Positions 1-10,229 of a stretch of 64,000 bases of DNA are shown one piece after another. The stretch is from contig CANSNC010000003.1 of assembly GCA_947648205.1 (NCBI GenBank), positions 60,665 through 124,664 on the forward strand, in the 5' to 3' direction. The notes beneath the pieces were generated by a model, which saw only the letters and a list, made by a program, of their open reading frames with translations, was not told the DNA's origin and did not search any database. The stretch is from an uncultured Mycoplasma sp. Lineage in GTDB: Bacteria > Bacillota_I > Bacilli_A > Mycoplasmatales > Mycoplasmoidaceae. Made by a program: the position numbers and the translations under genes. Position 1 is the stretch's first letter. The number at the start of each line of letters is the position of its first letter.

Positions 1-2
1 GT

Positions 3-164
3 TTAATGATATTAATAATTATAATATGAAGTCTGCTACTAAAAATTATATATGTTTACATTATTAAACATATAAGATTTATTGATAATCATGTTTTTAG
101 TACATCAGCATTGAATCATAATTTATCCCCTAGGAATATTATAAAATATTTTTGCTATATATAA
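3..164 (+). pseudogene. possible tail of an unidentified gene entering from the left edge
   Basis: With TGA read as Trp, one frame is open from the window edge to a TAA at 162-164 (about 53 codons). The first part is low-complexity Ile/Leu; the last ~30 residues, from about position 69, look more like ordinary protein (His, Arg, Asp, Ser, Pro present). The neighbouring frame is also open up to about position 65, so a frameshifted remnant is possible. I do not recognise a family. The hairpin at 186-229 would suit it as terminator. Low confidence that it is a real gene. Confidence 0.2.
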
Positions 165-185
165 AAATTTTTAAATTTTCTTTAT

Positions 186-229
186 AAAAAAATACCAATT
201 TTTTTATAAAAATTAATTGATATTTTTTT
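186..229. terminator. bidirectional rho-independent terminator
   Basis: A 13-bp stem pairs 188-200 with 215-227 (one wobble pair) around an A/T loop. A-runs precede it and T-runs follow it, so it can stop transcripts from both sides. It lies directly behind the stop codon of the minus-strand lipoprotein gene ending at 238. Confidence 0.6.
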
Positions 230-237
230 ATTTATTA

Positions 238-2646
238 TTAATTATTTTGAACAAAATCTCTATAATTTAAATCACCATTTTGATTTACAATTACTTGATA
301 TTTTGGATCAACCAATTTATAACCTTGATACTTTAAAGAAGCATGATACATTGGTAAAATTGGATATTGACTATCTATTCAATTCAATAAATGAATTCCA
401 TTTGATTGCTGTAAACCAGCTCAAATTGATATTTCATTTGAAAGATTTGATTTAATATTTTTATAAGTATCATGTTCACCAAATGCTGCAGCATTTTTAG
501 TTTGTAAATAAGTTGCAAGACTATATGCTCATGTTTTAGATTGACTTGTTTTTGCACTTGGAGATTCTAAAGATGCCTCTAAAACAGCATACAATGGTTT
601 TCATAAATTAGTTACATGATATGACTGTTGTAAACTATCATAACCTTTTTCTGTAGCACTACTATTATTATCAATTGGATTACCATCAGAATCAAAATCA
701 TATTCAAAATATAATCCAATTCATGTTCCAAGACCATTATAATCAGGTCCTCATAACATATCGCCCATTGGCACAGCTTTTTTATAATAAACATTATCAA
801 CAGTTGAAGCTGCATTATAGTCCATATAAGTAAATGTTACAGCACCATCTGTAAGTACTTTTATTTGATTACCAACTTCTGTAAAATATGCAGTATCTTT
901 TGGGTCTTTTGTTTGAAGTAATGTTCAGTATGTTAATGTTAATGGAGCACTACTTGTATATCCCAATGCACTTAAAGCAGTCTTTAAAGTATTTTTTTGT
1001 TCGTTACTTGCCAAAATAAACTCATTAGAAGTTTGCATAGTATTATATTGACTTCCAACAATACCTTTTGGTTGTTCAGTAACTGCCCCAGGATTTTGAA
1101 TAGATGATCCAGCTGGAATACTTAGTGCAACATTACTAGCAATTGCTTCATAATAATCAATATTAGTATTTGCATCTTTTGCTACAGGATATACACCATA
1201 TGGAATTGATGATAAGGAAAAATCTTTTGTACCTGTAGTATATCTTATTTCAGCTAATTTTCCTCAATTTATATACTCATTAAGTGATTTTCTTATTGTT
1301 AAAGCATTTGTATCATGAAAATTTTTAACAAATTTTTCATAACTTGATGTTACCAATTTTGAATCTTTAAGTTGGCCTTTTTCATTAAAAATTCCAAGAT
1401 TATATCCAATAAATCTTCCTTGTGCAGTTTTTGGAGCAGGAATAGGAATCAATGAAGGACTAGATGCATATGATTGAACAGCACTAGTATTTAGATGTTG
1501 AGGTACAGGAGCATATGAAACTTGATTAGCATTAAATAAGTTGTATATTTGTTCTTGACTACCTGCTTTATATCTTTTAATTATTTTAGGTATCTTTGCA
1601 TTTATATCTAGCTTATTCATATCATATGATGACTTCATTGCATCAAAATATTGCTGGCTAATACTAAATGTAACATCTTGTTGTGAACTTGCTGAAATAT
1701 AATAAGGTCCTATTGATCAAACATCTACATTGTCTTCTGAACCACCACCATAAACTCTTGTTCAATCTGTTTTAGTTTTATCAATTATTTGTGCAGTTCC
1801 ATCTTGAGTGAATTTTACAACATTAGATGTATCAGGTGTCTCTAGTGTTGCTGCAGTGTCAGGATGCGAATGTGGAATGGGGAAGAAATATTGCTTAGTT
1901 AGAATGTCTAAAAAATAAGGAGTTTTTGTAGAATCATCAATTACATATGTAAATGTACCACCTGCTTCAGTTGAATCATTCTCTTGGATTTTAATTGTTT
2001 CATCATAATTAATTCCAGCAAGTCCCATAAAATAACCATTACTATTAAGTTTATAATCAGATGAAATTTTGTAACCTTTTAGAGAGTATAAAAAATCTCT
2101 TGGTACTAATGATTGTTGAGACTTACCAGTAGTATCTACTCACTTAAAATCCTTATTCAAAGTAAATTCTACTTTAGATGCATTAGCCATTTTCTTACCA
2201 AATTCTTCTGTATTTATACTATAAGTACCATTATGATTTGTAAATGCATTAGCATCTGATAAATTTGCAGAATCTATAGTATGTATTACTTCATCTTGTC
2301 CAGAAGAATTTTTTTGATAAATTACAATTTTACTTGCAGCTTCTAAAACTAGTCTTGATTCAGGTTTTGATACTCAAGTTTTATTTTCATATTTATAATC
2401 ACCTTCAGTAACATAAGTAACAAGAGCACCATATACACTTTGGAATTCAGTTGTACTAGGAGCATCAATAAACGAAGCACCAAGTGGTGTAGAACTATTC
2501 GCAAAAACATCATTTGGTGAAGCAATTACAAAACCCTTACTAGCAGTAGAACAACTTGCCAACATAGCAGCTGTTGGAACAGAAACTGCTAATGCAGCAC
2601 CAGTTAAAGTTAATCATTTTAAAGTTTTCTTTTTATTGAATTTCAT
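238..2646 (-). CDS. extracellular solute-binding lipoprotein, OppA (SBP_bac_5) type, copy A
   Basis: An 802-residue exported lipoprotein. MKFNKKK starts a lysine-rich, hydrophobic signal peptide ending in the lipobox LASC at about residue 32, so Cys becomes lipidated and the protein sits on the outer membrane face. The start is supported by GAAAGGG about 8 bases upstream. The long body resembles family 5 oligopeptide-binding proteins: an early FANS/LGASF segment and a late GPDYNGLGTW-type segment. It is much longer than the usual ~540-residue OppA, as is common in mycoplasmas. It is a clear paralogue of the next gene (3044-5455), sharing segments such as FIGYNLGI and GDxNYRDFV near the C-terminus. 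No permease or ATPase genes lie beside the pair, so it probably serves a transporter encoded elsewhere. Peptide as substrate is inferred from the family. Confidence 0.8.
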
Positions 2647-2694
2647 TTTTAACCCTTTCAAAAAATAGGAAGCAAATTAAGTAATATATAAAAT

Positions 2695-2730
2695 AAAAAA
2701 TTATTACTATTCACCTAGTAATAATTTTTT
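2695..2730 (-). terminator. perfect 15-bp hairpin before lipoprotein A; terminator or attenuator
   Basis: Positions 2695-2709 pair perfectly with 2716-2730 around the 6-base loop TTCACC. Read on the minus strand the stem ends in a run of T, the form of an intrinsic terminator. It lies only about 50 bases before the ATG at 2646 and is separate from the terminator at 2984-3021. It may attenuate read-through into copy A. Confidence 0.55.
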
Positions 2731-2983
2731 TAATTCTAAGATTAATATTTTTCAAATTAATTATTACTAGTAATTCTTTTTATTTGTTTTTACTAATAAT
2801 AATTATTTTATATATCAAGTAAAAACACCTATCCAATTCTTTTATTATTAAAGATTTGCATAGAAATGTATTTAATTGATGTATAAAATTTCTTATTCAT
2901 ATTTATCTTCCTTAATATTAATTAAACCACAATAATTAGAATATGCACAATTTTTATAAAATTAGGTCTACATTAGAATAATA

Positions 2984-3021
2984 AAAATATCATGCTGAAT
3001 ATTATAACAACATGATATTTT
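2984..3021 (-). terminator. terminator of lipoprotein copy B
   Basis: Stem 2984-2994 with 3011-3021 (AAAATATCATG / CATGATATTTT), followed on the minus strand by a T-rich run. It lies just after the stop at 3044. Confidence 0.7.
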
Positions 3022-3043
3022 ATAAAATTAAAGTAAATTGAAA

Positions 3044-5455
3044 TTAATATTTTAAAACAAAATCTCTATAGTTTATATCACCATTCAGGTTTAAAATCAC
3101 TTGATACTTTGGATCAACCAATTTATAACCAACATAAGTTAAACTTGGTTGATACATTGGAATAATTGGAGATTGACTATCAATTCAATCAACCAAGTTA
3201 ATTCCATTTGATTGGTTAATACCAGCTCAAATAGATATTTCAGTGTCTAGATTTGACTTAATATTTTTATATGTATCATTTGTACCAAATGATGCTGCTC
3301 CTGTAGAAGTTAAATGGTTTTTTAAGCTTATTAATCAACTATTAGAATTTGCTTGATTTTGTTTAGTTTGTTCAATCTTTATAGTTTCATAAAGTGGTTT
3401 TCATAAGTTTGTAATGTGATATGCAGGAATTAATGTGTCTTGTGAAGTTGCTACATTAGTTAGTTTAGTAGCTAAATCTTTTGGTTGCCCATTGTCATCA
3501 TATTCATAAGCAAAATATATTCCAAGTCATGTTCCAATACCATTATAGTCAGGCCCTCATAACATATCAGCCATTGGAACACTTTTGTTATAGTAAACAT
3601 TATTAACAGTACTACTAGCATCATAACTTTTATAAGTAAATTCAATAGCCCCTCCACTTAATTCATAAATAACTTTACCTACTTCTTGAAAATAAGCTGT
3701 GTCAGTTGCATTGTTTGCTTGTACAAGAGTCCAATATGGCAATTTTAATGGTTTATCTTTTGTATATCCTTCTGCTGTTAAAAGATTTTGAAAATCAGTA
3801 ACTGCTTGGTTATCAGCAATAATTTTTCTTGATTGCTTCATCATTTGCAAATATTTATTACCAATTATCCCCTGTGGAATCAATTCAGTACCACTATTTG
3901 GTGATGCTGAATTATTGTCTATTGTTAGTACTAATGATTTACCAATTGCTTGATAATAATCAACTGGAGTAGAATTATCATTTGTTCTTACTGGAAAAAC
4001 TCCATAAGGAATAGATGATAGTGAAAAATCTTTGGTTCCAGTTCCATATTTTATTTCAGCTAAAAATGCTCAATTAATGTATTCATTAATTCCTTTTCTT
4101 ATTTTTCTACTATTTTCTGTATGAAAATTTTTAACAAATTTTTCATATTGAGTTCCTATTAAACTAGTATCTTTTATTTGTCCATTTGCATCATATATAC
4201 CAAGATTATATCCAATAAATCTTCCTTGAGAAGTTTTAGGAGCTGGCATTGCTATTAAAGCATTACTATTAATATATCTAGAAACAGCTTGTGATTCACG
4301 TTCTTGAGGAACAGGAACATATGACAATTCATTTGAACCAAATTTATCATAAATTGAAGCTGCACTTCCTGCTTTATATCTTTTAATAACTTTGGGTATT
4401 TTTTTAGTTACATCTAATTTATTCATCTCATACATTGATCTCATTGCATTAAAGTAACTAGTATTAATATTGAAAGCAACATCTTGTGTAGAACTTTTTG
4501 AAATATAATAAGGTCCTATTGATCAAACATCAACAACTTTTTCCTGACTACCACCATAAACTTGTGTTCAATCAGTATTATTTTTATCAATTATTTGTTT
4601 ACCATCATTTGTAGTAATAAATTTAATTACTTTTGATGTGTTAGGAGTTTCAATAGTAGCTGCTGCTTTAGGGTGTGAATGAGGTACTGGAAAGAAATAT
4701 TGTTTTGTTAATATGTCTAAAAGATATGGAGCTTTTGTATTCCCAATAAAATATGTAAAAGTACTTCCAGGTTCTACTGATTCATTTTCTTTATGAGCAA
4801 TAGTTTTATCATAGTCAATTCCTGCAAGACCTAAAAAATAACCATTTGAATTTAAACCATAATCTGAAGATGTTTTATAACCTTTTAAAGAATATCAAAA
4901 GTCTAATGGAACTAATGATTGTTTTGGTTGACCATTAGTATCTACCCACTTAAAATCCTTATTAAGTGTAAATTCTACTTTTGTTGCATGTATCATTGCT
5001 TCACCAAATTTATCTAAATTTATACTATAAGCACCATTTTCTACTATAAATGCATCTTTATTTGTTAAATCACTTGAATCAATTGTTAAAAGAGCTTTTT
5101 CTGCACCCGTTCCATTTTCTTGACCATAAACAACAATTTTGCTTGCAGCTTCCATCACTAGTCTTGCAATGGGCTGATTTGATAACTCACCTTTATCATT
5201 ATATTCATAATCACCTTCATTAACATATGTTACTAATGCACCATATATACTTCTAAATTCTGTGGTAGATGGGGAATCAACAAAAGAAGCCCCAAGTTGA
5301 ACTACACTATTTGCAAAAACATCATTAGATGTTGCTATTGTAAAATTACTATTAGCACTTCCACAACTTGTTAATACAATAATTGATGGCACAATAAAAC
5401 TAGTTGCTGCACCAAATAATGTGAAATATTTTAATATTTTATTACTTCGTTTCAT
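3044..5455 (-). CDS. extracellular solute-binding lipoprotein, OppA (SBP_bac_5) type, copy B
   Basis: An 803-residue lipoprotein, paralogue of the gene at 238-2646. The signal peptide begins MKRSNKILKYF and ends at the lipobox LTSC near residue 31. The start is fixed by GAGGAAAT about 7 bases before the ATG. Both copies share block order and many local motifs (FANS, SPSTTEF, FIGYNLGIYD, GTGTKDFSLSSI-like, DYNGIGTW), but differ at many positions throughout, so the duplication is old rather than recent. Both run the same way with separate terminators, so they can be expressed independently. Binding of peptides or another solute is inferred from the family. No transporter partner lies next to it. 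Confidence 0.8.
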
Positions 5456-5634
5456 ATTAATTTCCTCACATAAAATATAAGAAATAATGAAATGTTAAAT
5501 TTAATTAATTACATATAATATTACAAAAATAAAACATTCTATTACTTAAGATGACCAATTTTAATTAATCTCTTGAAAAATAATTATACAACAATATTAA
5601 TTTTTTTAAATTTATAATACTTTGGCAAATAGAA

Positions 5635-5665
5635 AAATAGACATTAGTAAAACTAATATCTATTT
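5635..5665 (-). terminator. terminator of the SSB-like gene
   Basis: Stem 5635-5648 with 5652-5665 (AAATAGAcATTAGT / ACTAATatCTATTT) with a T run following on the minus strand. It lies just behind the stop at 5683. Confidence 0.65.
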
Positions 5666-5682
5666 CAAAAAATATTTATAAT

Positions 5683-5952
5683 TTAAAACATTTGTATTTT
5701 TTCAGCAATAATTTTTATAATCATATTGTCATTTTTAATTCTTCCTTTAAAACCAATTAAATTTCCTTTATTAAGTGAATTTAATTCACTTTTAAAAATC
5801 TTATTATTTATTTCAATTGGAATTAATTCATAACATTCTTCATTTAACTCTCCATACATAAAAGGTTTGTCTACTTTTAAATAAAGATTTGAATTAATAT
5901 TATCTATTTTATCAATATTATCTACAATGCCTATCATTGCTATTAAGTTCAT
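5683..5952 (-). CDS. short OB-fold, single-stranded DNA-binding-like protein
   Basis: An 89-residue protein beginning MNLIAMIGIVDNID. The pattern fits a minimal OB fold of the SSB/PriB kind: an opening strand of the LIG(x)V type, a middle segment of alternating polar and hydrophobic residues, then GNLIGFKGRI and a closing strand KIIAEKIQMF, which matches the end of an SSB core. It lacks the acidic C-terminal tail of true SSB and is shorter than usual (SSB about 150 residues). A very strong ribosome site, AGGAGGTAAT, precedes the ATG. It has its own terminator and stands alone. A role in DNA replication or repair is plausible but inferred from the fold. Confidence 0.6.
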   Translation of the reverse strand: MNLIAMIGIVDNIDKIDNINSNLYLKVDKPFMYGELNEECYELIPIEINNKIFKSELNSLNKGNLIGFKGRIKNDNMIIKIIAEKIQMF

Positions 5953-6061
5953 AAATTACCTCCTAAAATAATAGCAATAATATTTTAAAAATCTATCTCT
6001 AAACTTTATTTCTATTTTTATTTTAAAAAAAATGTAAAAATTAATTTTAATTAATAATAAA

Positions 6062-6108
6062 AAATTTATTTTTTAAATATCTATATAAAATATTTGAAAA
6101 ATAAATTT
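6062..6108 (-). terminator. terminator after acpS
   Basis: An A/T-rich inverted repeat pairs about 6062-6080 with 6091-6108. On the minus strand it is followed by a T-rich run. It overlaps the stop codon of acpS at 6107. Confidence 0.5.
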
Positions 6109-6460
6109 AATTTTTAATGCAATTTTTATTAATTAATTTAAAAATAGATATTGCTACTGTATGGTTATCAGTATGAGATATAGAAATTGAAATATCATTA
6201 ACATTAGAACAATATGGAATTCTATTTTCATTATATAATATCTCAATATTAACCACATTTATTCTTACTATATTATGTAATGATTTATAAATAGCCTCTT
6301 TAGCAGCTCATCTTCCAGCTAAATATTTTGGTTTGTAAGAATCATCAATTAATAAATATTCTTTATACTCATTTTCAGTTAACATTCGTTTAACTGCAAG
6401 TGAACTTAAAGACAAGAATTTATAATTATCAACAACATCAATACCTATTTGATAATTCAT
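6107..6460 (-). CDS. acpS: holo-[acyl-carrier-protein] synthase
   Basis: A 117-residue protein that transfers the 4'-phosphopantetheine arm from coenzyme A to a serine of acyl carrier protein. It opens with MNYQIGIDVVDN, the AcpS opening with the Mg-binding Asp. The second signature, AGRWAAKEAIYKS, carries the conserved metal-binding Glu and the Lys. The C-terminal strand ISISHTDNHTVAIS matches the family's SxSH segment. The length fits AcpS (about 120). A TGA codon supplies the Trp of AGRWAA. The ATG lies 6 bases behind the stop of the DivIVA-domain gene (6467), so the two are probably cotranscribed. Confidence 0.9.
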
Positions 6461-6466
6461 ATATTT

Positions 6467-6817
6467 TTAGTCCTTTTTGTCATTTTTTAAATCAGCAATT
6501 TCTCTTCTAAGATCACTAATTTGGTTAATCATCCTTTGGCTCTGATAACCATCATCCACATATTTTTTAATTTCAGAATTTAAAACAGCTATAGATTGTT
6601 TTGCTTTATCTATGTTTGATTCTAAATTTTCTATTTTCTTATCCTTTTCTTGAATAATCTTTTGATATTCTAATTCCTTTTGATATTGTTTAGAAATAAA
6701 CGTTCTGATTTTGTCAAAAAACATATCTACTTCAAGAGGATCATAACCAATACTATAATTTTTAGAAAATTTCTTATTTAAAATTTCATCTAATGTCTTT
6801 TTGTAATTATTTTTCAT
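6467..6817 (-). CDS. DivIVA/GpsB-like coiled-coil protein
   Basis: A 116-residue protein. The N-terminus holds the DivIVA membrane-targeting signature: EILNKKFSKNYSIGYDPLEVD, with the GY-DxxEVDxFxDxI core at about residues 23-36. From residue 43 to the end it is a charged coiled coil with heptad leucines and isoleucines. DivIVA-family proteins oligomerise and mark curved membrane or poles; in a wall-less cell a role in division or polarity rather than wall synthesis is inferred. It is shorter than full DivIVA (about 160) and near GpsB size. It is the first gene of a pair with acpS, divergent from rnhC, with the promoters in the 60-base gap. Confidence 0.8.
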   Translation of the reverse strand: MKNNYKKTLDEILNKKFSKNYSIGYDPLEVDMFFDKIRTFISKQYQKELEYQKIIQEKDKKIENLESNIDKAKQSIAVLNSEIKKYVDDGYQSQRMINQISDLRREIADLKNDKKD

Positions 6818-6880
6818 AACAAATAACTTCTCACTTTATAATATTATATATTAATTTTGATAGTGGTTGGAACTAACAAT

Positions 6881-7753
6881 ATGTTTACAAAAAAGTATAC
6901 ATCTAAAGATATTTATTTACTGAACAAATACTTAAATAAATTTAAAAAAGAGGTCAATAATAATTCAATTGATTATATTTTTAAAACTAAAAACTATACA
7001 ATTACTATTTATAAAAATAAAACACTTTTAATACAAGGTAAAATGTATGAAAACATTTTAAAAATGATTAATAATCAGGATGAAGATGTTAGTATTAACA
7101 ACAATATAAAAATATCTAATAATATAATAGGTTCAGATGAGGTTGGTACTGGAGATACATTTGGAGGTATAGTTGTTTGTGCTTGTTATATTAATGAAAA
7201 AGATTTAGACTTAATTAAAACTTTTGGAATAACTGATTCTAAAAAATTAGATAATAAAAACATAATAGAATTATTTAATAAGATTAAAAACATCGTAGAG
7301 TATGAAGTTATTAATCTTTCACCTGAAGAATACAATGATTTGTATCAGCAGTATAAAAATTTAAATATAATAAAAACTTACGGTCATTATTATGCAACTA
7401 AAAATTTAATTAATAGATTAAAATTTAATGATTTTACATGTATCATAGATCAATTTACACCTATTAACAAATATAAAGATTACTTAAAACAAATTAATGA
7501 ATTACCAAATGGAAAAGAAATAACTGAAGTTAAAGCTGAATCAAAATACATACAAGTTGCAACTGCTTCAATTGTTGCTAGATATTTTTTTATAAGGCAA
7601 TTAAATGATTTATCACAAAAAGCAAAATTTAATATTCCTTTTGGATCATCAACTAATTTAATAAGAACTACTATAAAAAAAATAAATGAAAATAAATTGA
7701 ACATAAATGAGTTTGCAAAAACTCACTTTAAAGAAATAAAAAACAACACTTAA
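6881..7753 (+). CDS. rnhC: ribonuclease HIII
   Basis: Removes RNA from RNA/DNA hybrids. The N-terminal ~75 residues match the TBP-like hybrid-binding domain of RNase HIII (TxNYTITIYKNKTLLIQG). The catalytic RNase H fold follows: GSDEVGTGD with the first acidic pair, then ITDSKKLD, and CIIDQF carrying the later Asp. The KAESKY segment and the ATASIVAR segment are the type 2 RNase H signatures. I chose ATG 6881 (290 residues) because a -10-like TATTATATA lies about 30 bases upstream. In-frame GTG 6863 and TTG 6857 are alternatives that add 6 or 8 residues. It is one of the few plus-strand genes and ends in a hairpin overlapping its stop codon. Confidence 0.88.
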   Translation: MFTKKYTSKDIYLLNKYLNKFKKEVNNNSIDYIFKTKNYTITIYKNKTLLIQGKMYENILKMINNQDEDVSINNNIKISNNIIGSDEVGTGDTFGGIVVCACYINEKDLDLIKTFGITDSKKLDNKNIIELFNKIKNIVEYEVINLSPEEYNDLYQQYKNLNIIKTYGHYYATKNLINRLKFNDFTCIIDQFTPINKYKDYLKQINELPNGKEITEVKAESKYIQVATASIVARYFFIRQLNDLSQKAKFNIPFGSSTNLIRTTIKKINENKLNINEFAKTHFKEIKNNT

Positions 7754-7770
7754 AAATGTTGTTTTTTATT
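7742..7770 (+). terminator. terminator of rnhC
   Basis: Stem 7742-7748 with 7757-7763 (AACAACA / TGTTGTT) followed by a T run. The stop codon of rnhC sits in the loop. It also abuts the stop of the convergent gene at 7769, so it may serve both. Confidence 0.75.
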
Positions 7771-8803
7771 ATTGACTAGTTGTTTTTTTATTAATAGGTG
7801 GTAAAAAACTTATTAAACCTATTGAATTAGGAAGATGAAGTCTTGGTATTGTATTATCATTTTCAGTTATTCATCATGTTTGATATGTTCGTTTATCTAC
7901 TGATGCACCTGGAGTATTACCAGCAATTGTTTGATGTGCTATATTATAAATTTTATAATTGTTTGCTGCATTTGTATCAGTACTATCAATTTGTTGATTA
8001 CTATAAGCTGAGTAAATACCAGTTGCATTTACAGTATCAGTTTTAGTACCAGTATTAATGATTTGAAAATTATTAAAATTATTAGATGGGGTTGTTCTTA
8101 ATTCTCATGAATAAACTATGTCTTTACTTCCTGATAATGAGCTTACATCCATTTTGTAATCAATTCTGTCACTATTTGAAGCTGAACGAGTATATTTCAT
8201 AGAATAGTTATCATATGTAACAACATCATTTACAACTGATAAAGGTTGCTTATTAATATTAATTCCACTTGTAGAAAAACTTGTAATATTTGTTTTATTT
8301 TCATCAGAAAAAGAATAAGTTAAAGTAGCCAATAGTGGATCTACACCATTTGTATAATGCTCATTCATTTTTACACTATATGTATAAGAATTATTTTCTT
8401 CTTTTACATCAATTTTACAAATTAAAGGGGAAATTGGTGTTTTAGTAAGTTCTAATAATTTAACTGGATCTTTTAATTGTGTTCAAGCTGTTTCATTAAT
8501 TCCAAGTGCTGTTGGATCAGGTGTTGTAAAATAATATAAAGAGTAGTTTGCACTATCAAGACCTTCAACTAAAATCTTTGTTGGATAATTCAGATTAACT
8601 CAATCAGAAATTGACATTTTATTTATATTTAATGATCCATCTCCCAAATATTTAGTAAGACCTTGGTAACGTGAAACATTTGCATCTCCTCTAGGCATTT
8701 TGTTTGATGCATCAATAATTGCTCATGATCCAATAGCAAAACCTGCTAAAACAACAAATGATGCTAAAGAAACTCCAATAATTTTCTGTCTAGATTTATA
8801 CAT
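7769..8803 (-). CDS. membrane-anchored extracellular protein, unknown function
   Basis: A 344-residue protein I do not recognise. MYKSRQKIIGVSLAS opens one hydrophobic segment (about residues 8-29) with no lipobox Cys, so it is either an uncleaved anchor or a signal peptide. The rest is polar, rich in Asn, Thr, Ser and Tyr, typical of mycoplasma ectodomains, without further membrane segments. The start is well supported by AAAGGTGG 9 bases upstream. It has several TGA-coded Trp residues. It lies alone between the convergent rnhC and the end of the str operon, so context gives no function. A surface role is inferred from topology. Confidence 0.7.
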
Positions 8804-8901
8804 AAATTTGGCCACCTTTTATATAAATAATCTTTATAAATTATAAGATAAATAAATATCAAAATAAAGTGCAGCACAAAAAATAATATCTATAAATGTA
8901 T

Positions 8902-8943
8902 AAAAAATAAAAAAATCTATACTGTATTTAACAATATAGATTT
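8902..8943 (-). terminator. terminator of the str operon (after tuf)
   Basis: Stem 8913-8921 with 8935-8943 (AAATCTATA / TATAGATTT), with a T-rich tail on the minus strand complementary to 8902-8912. It lies just behind the tuf stop at 8972. Confidence 0.75.
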
Positions 8944-8971
8944 TAAATTAAATTAAGTTTCTAGCTTATTA

Positions 8972-10156
8972 TTAAGCAAGAATTTTAGTTACAGTACCAG
9001 CACCTACAGTTCTTCCACCTTCACGAATTGAGAATTTTGATCCATCCTCAATAGCAATTGGTGAAATTAATTCAACTGTAATAGTTGTGTTATCACCAGG
9101 CATAATCATTTCAACGCCTTTTTCAAGTTCAATAGCACCTGTAACATCTGTAGTTCTAAAGTAGAATTGTGGTCTATATCCATTTAAAATAGGAGTATGT
9201 CTTCCACCTTCTTCTTTTTTAAGAGCATATATTTGAGCAGTAAATTTCTTATGAGGTTTAATTGAACCAGGTTTAGCTAAAACTTGTCCTCTAACTACAC
9301 CATCTCTATCAATACCTCTTAATAATAAACCAGCATTATCACCAGCTCTTACTTCATCAAGAGATTTTCTGAACATTTCCATACCAGTAACAACTGCTTT
9401 TTTAGTATCTTTAATACCAACAATTTCAACTTCATCGTTTAATTTTAAAGTACCTCTTTCAACTCTACCAGTAACAACTGTACCACGACCTGTAATTGTC
9501 ATAACATCTTCTACAGCTAATAAGAAAGGTTTATCAGTTTCTCTAGCAGGAGCTGGAATGTAAGTATCAACTGCATTCATTAATTCATCAATTTTTGCTT
9601 CTCAATCAGCTTTTCCTTCAAGAGCTTGTAAAGCACTACCTCTAATAACTGGTGTGTTGTCACCATCAAATCCATAAGAAGAAAGTAATTCTCTAACTTC
9701 CATTTCAACAAGGTCTTGCATATCTTTATCAGCCATCATGTCACATTTATTTAAGAAAACTACAATTTTAGGAACACCAACTTGTCTAGCAAGTAAAATG
9801 TGTTCTCTTGTTTGAGGCATTGGTCCATCAGTTGCAGCAACAACTAGAATAGCACCATCCATTTGAGCAGCACCTGTAATCATGTTTTTAACATAGTCAG
9901 CATGTCCAGGACAATCTACATGTGCATAGTGTCTTTTAGCAGTTTCATATTCAACATGAGCAGTGTTAATAGTAATACCTCTTGCTTTTTCTTCAGGCGC
10001 TTTATCAATTTCATCATATTTCATTGCTTTAGCACCACCTTTTTTTGCAAGGTAAGTACACAATGCTGCTGTTAATGTTGTTTTACCATGGTCAATATGT
10101 CCAATTGTACCAATGTTAACGTGTTCTTTTGATCTATCAAATTTTGCTTTTGCCAT
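8972..10156 (-). CDS. tuf: elongation factor Tu
   Basis: A 394-residue GTPase that delivers aminoacyl-tRNA to the ribosome. The G1 loop is GHIDHGKT (residues 18-25), followed by the switch I segment [19 protein letters not shown], and the guanine-specificity motif NKCD. Domains 2 and 3 follow ([35 protein letters not shown]). One TGA codes the Trp in the linker ADWEAKID, which would wrongly split the gene under the standard code. AGGAGAAAAATT precedes the ATG. It lies 73 bases downstream of fusA in the same direction and ends at a terminator, so it completes an rpsL-rpsG-fusA-tuf operon. Confidence 0.98.
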
Positions 10157-10229
10157 AATTTTTCTCCTTATATATTAGCAATAAAATTTTTAGCATAATT
10201 AATTATATATTATTTGTTAAATTTAAATA

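Larger units (their letters stand above)
2647..3043. other. AT-rich intergenic region between the two lipoprotein genes
   Basis: About 400 bases without a gene. It holds the terminator of the upstream lipoprotein gene (2984-3021), a second perfect 15-bp hairpin near the next gene (2695-2730) and several short palindromic motifs of the form ATTACTAGTAAT between about 2757 and 2815. I see no open frame of interest in it. Confidence 0.6.

Noticed and set aside
8972..10156. Apparent split of EF-Tu (and of EF-G, L1, MetK, NrdA) into several frames
   Set aside because: Every break is an in-frame TGA at a position where a Trp is expected; the frame does not shift. This is genetic code 4, not gene decay.
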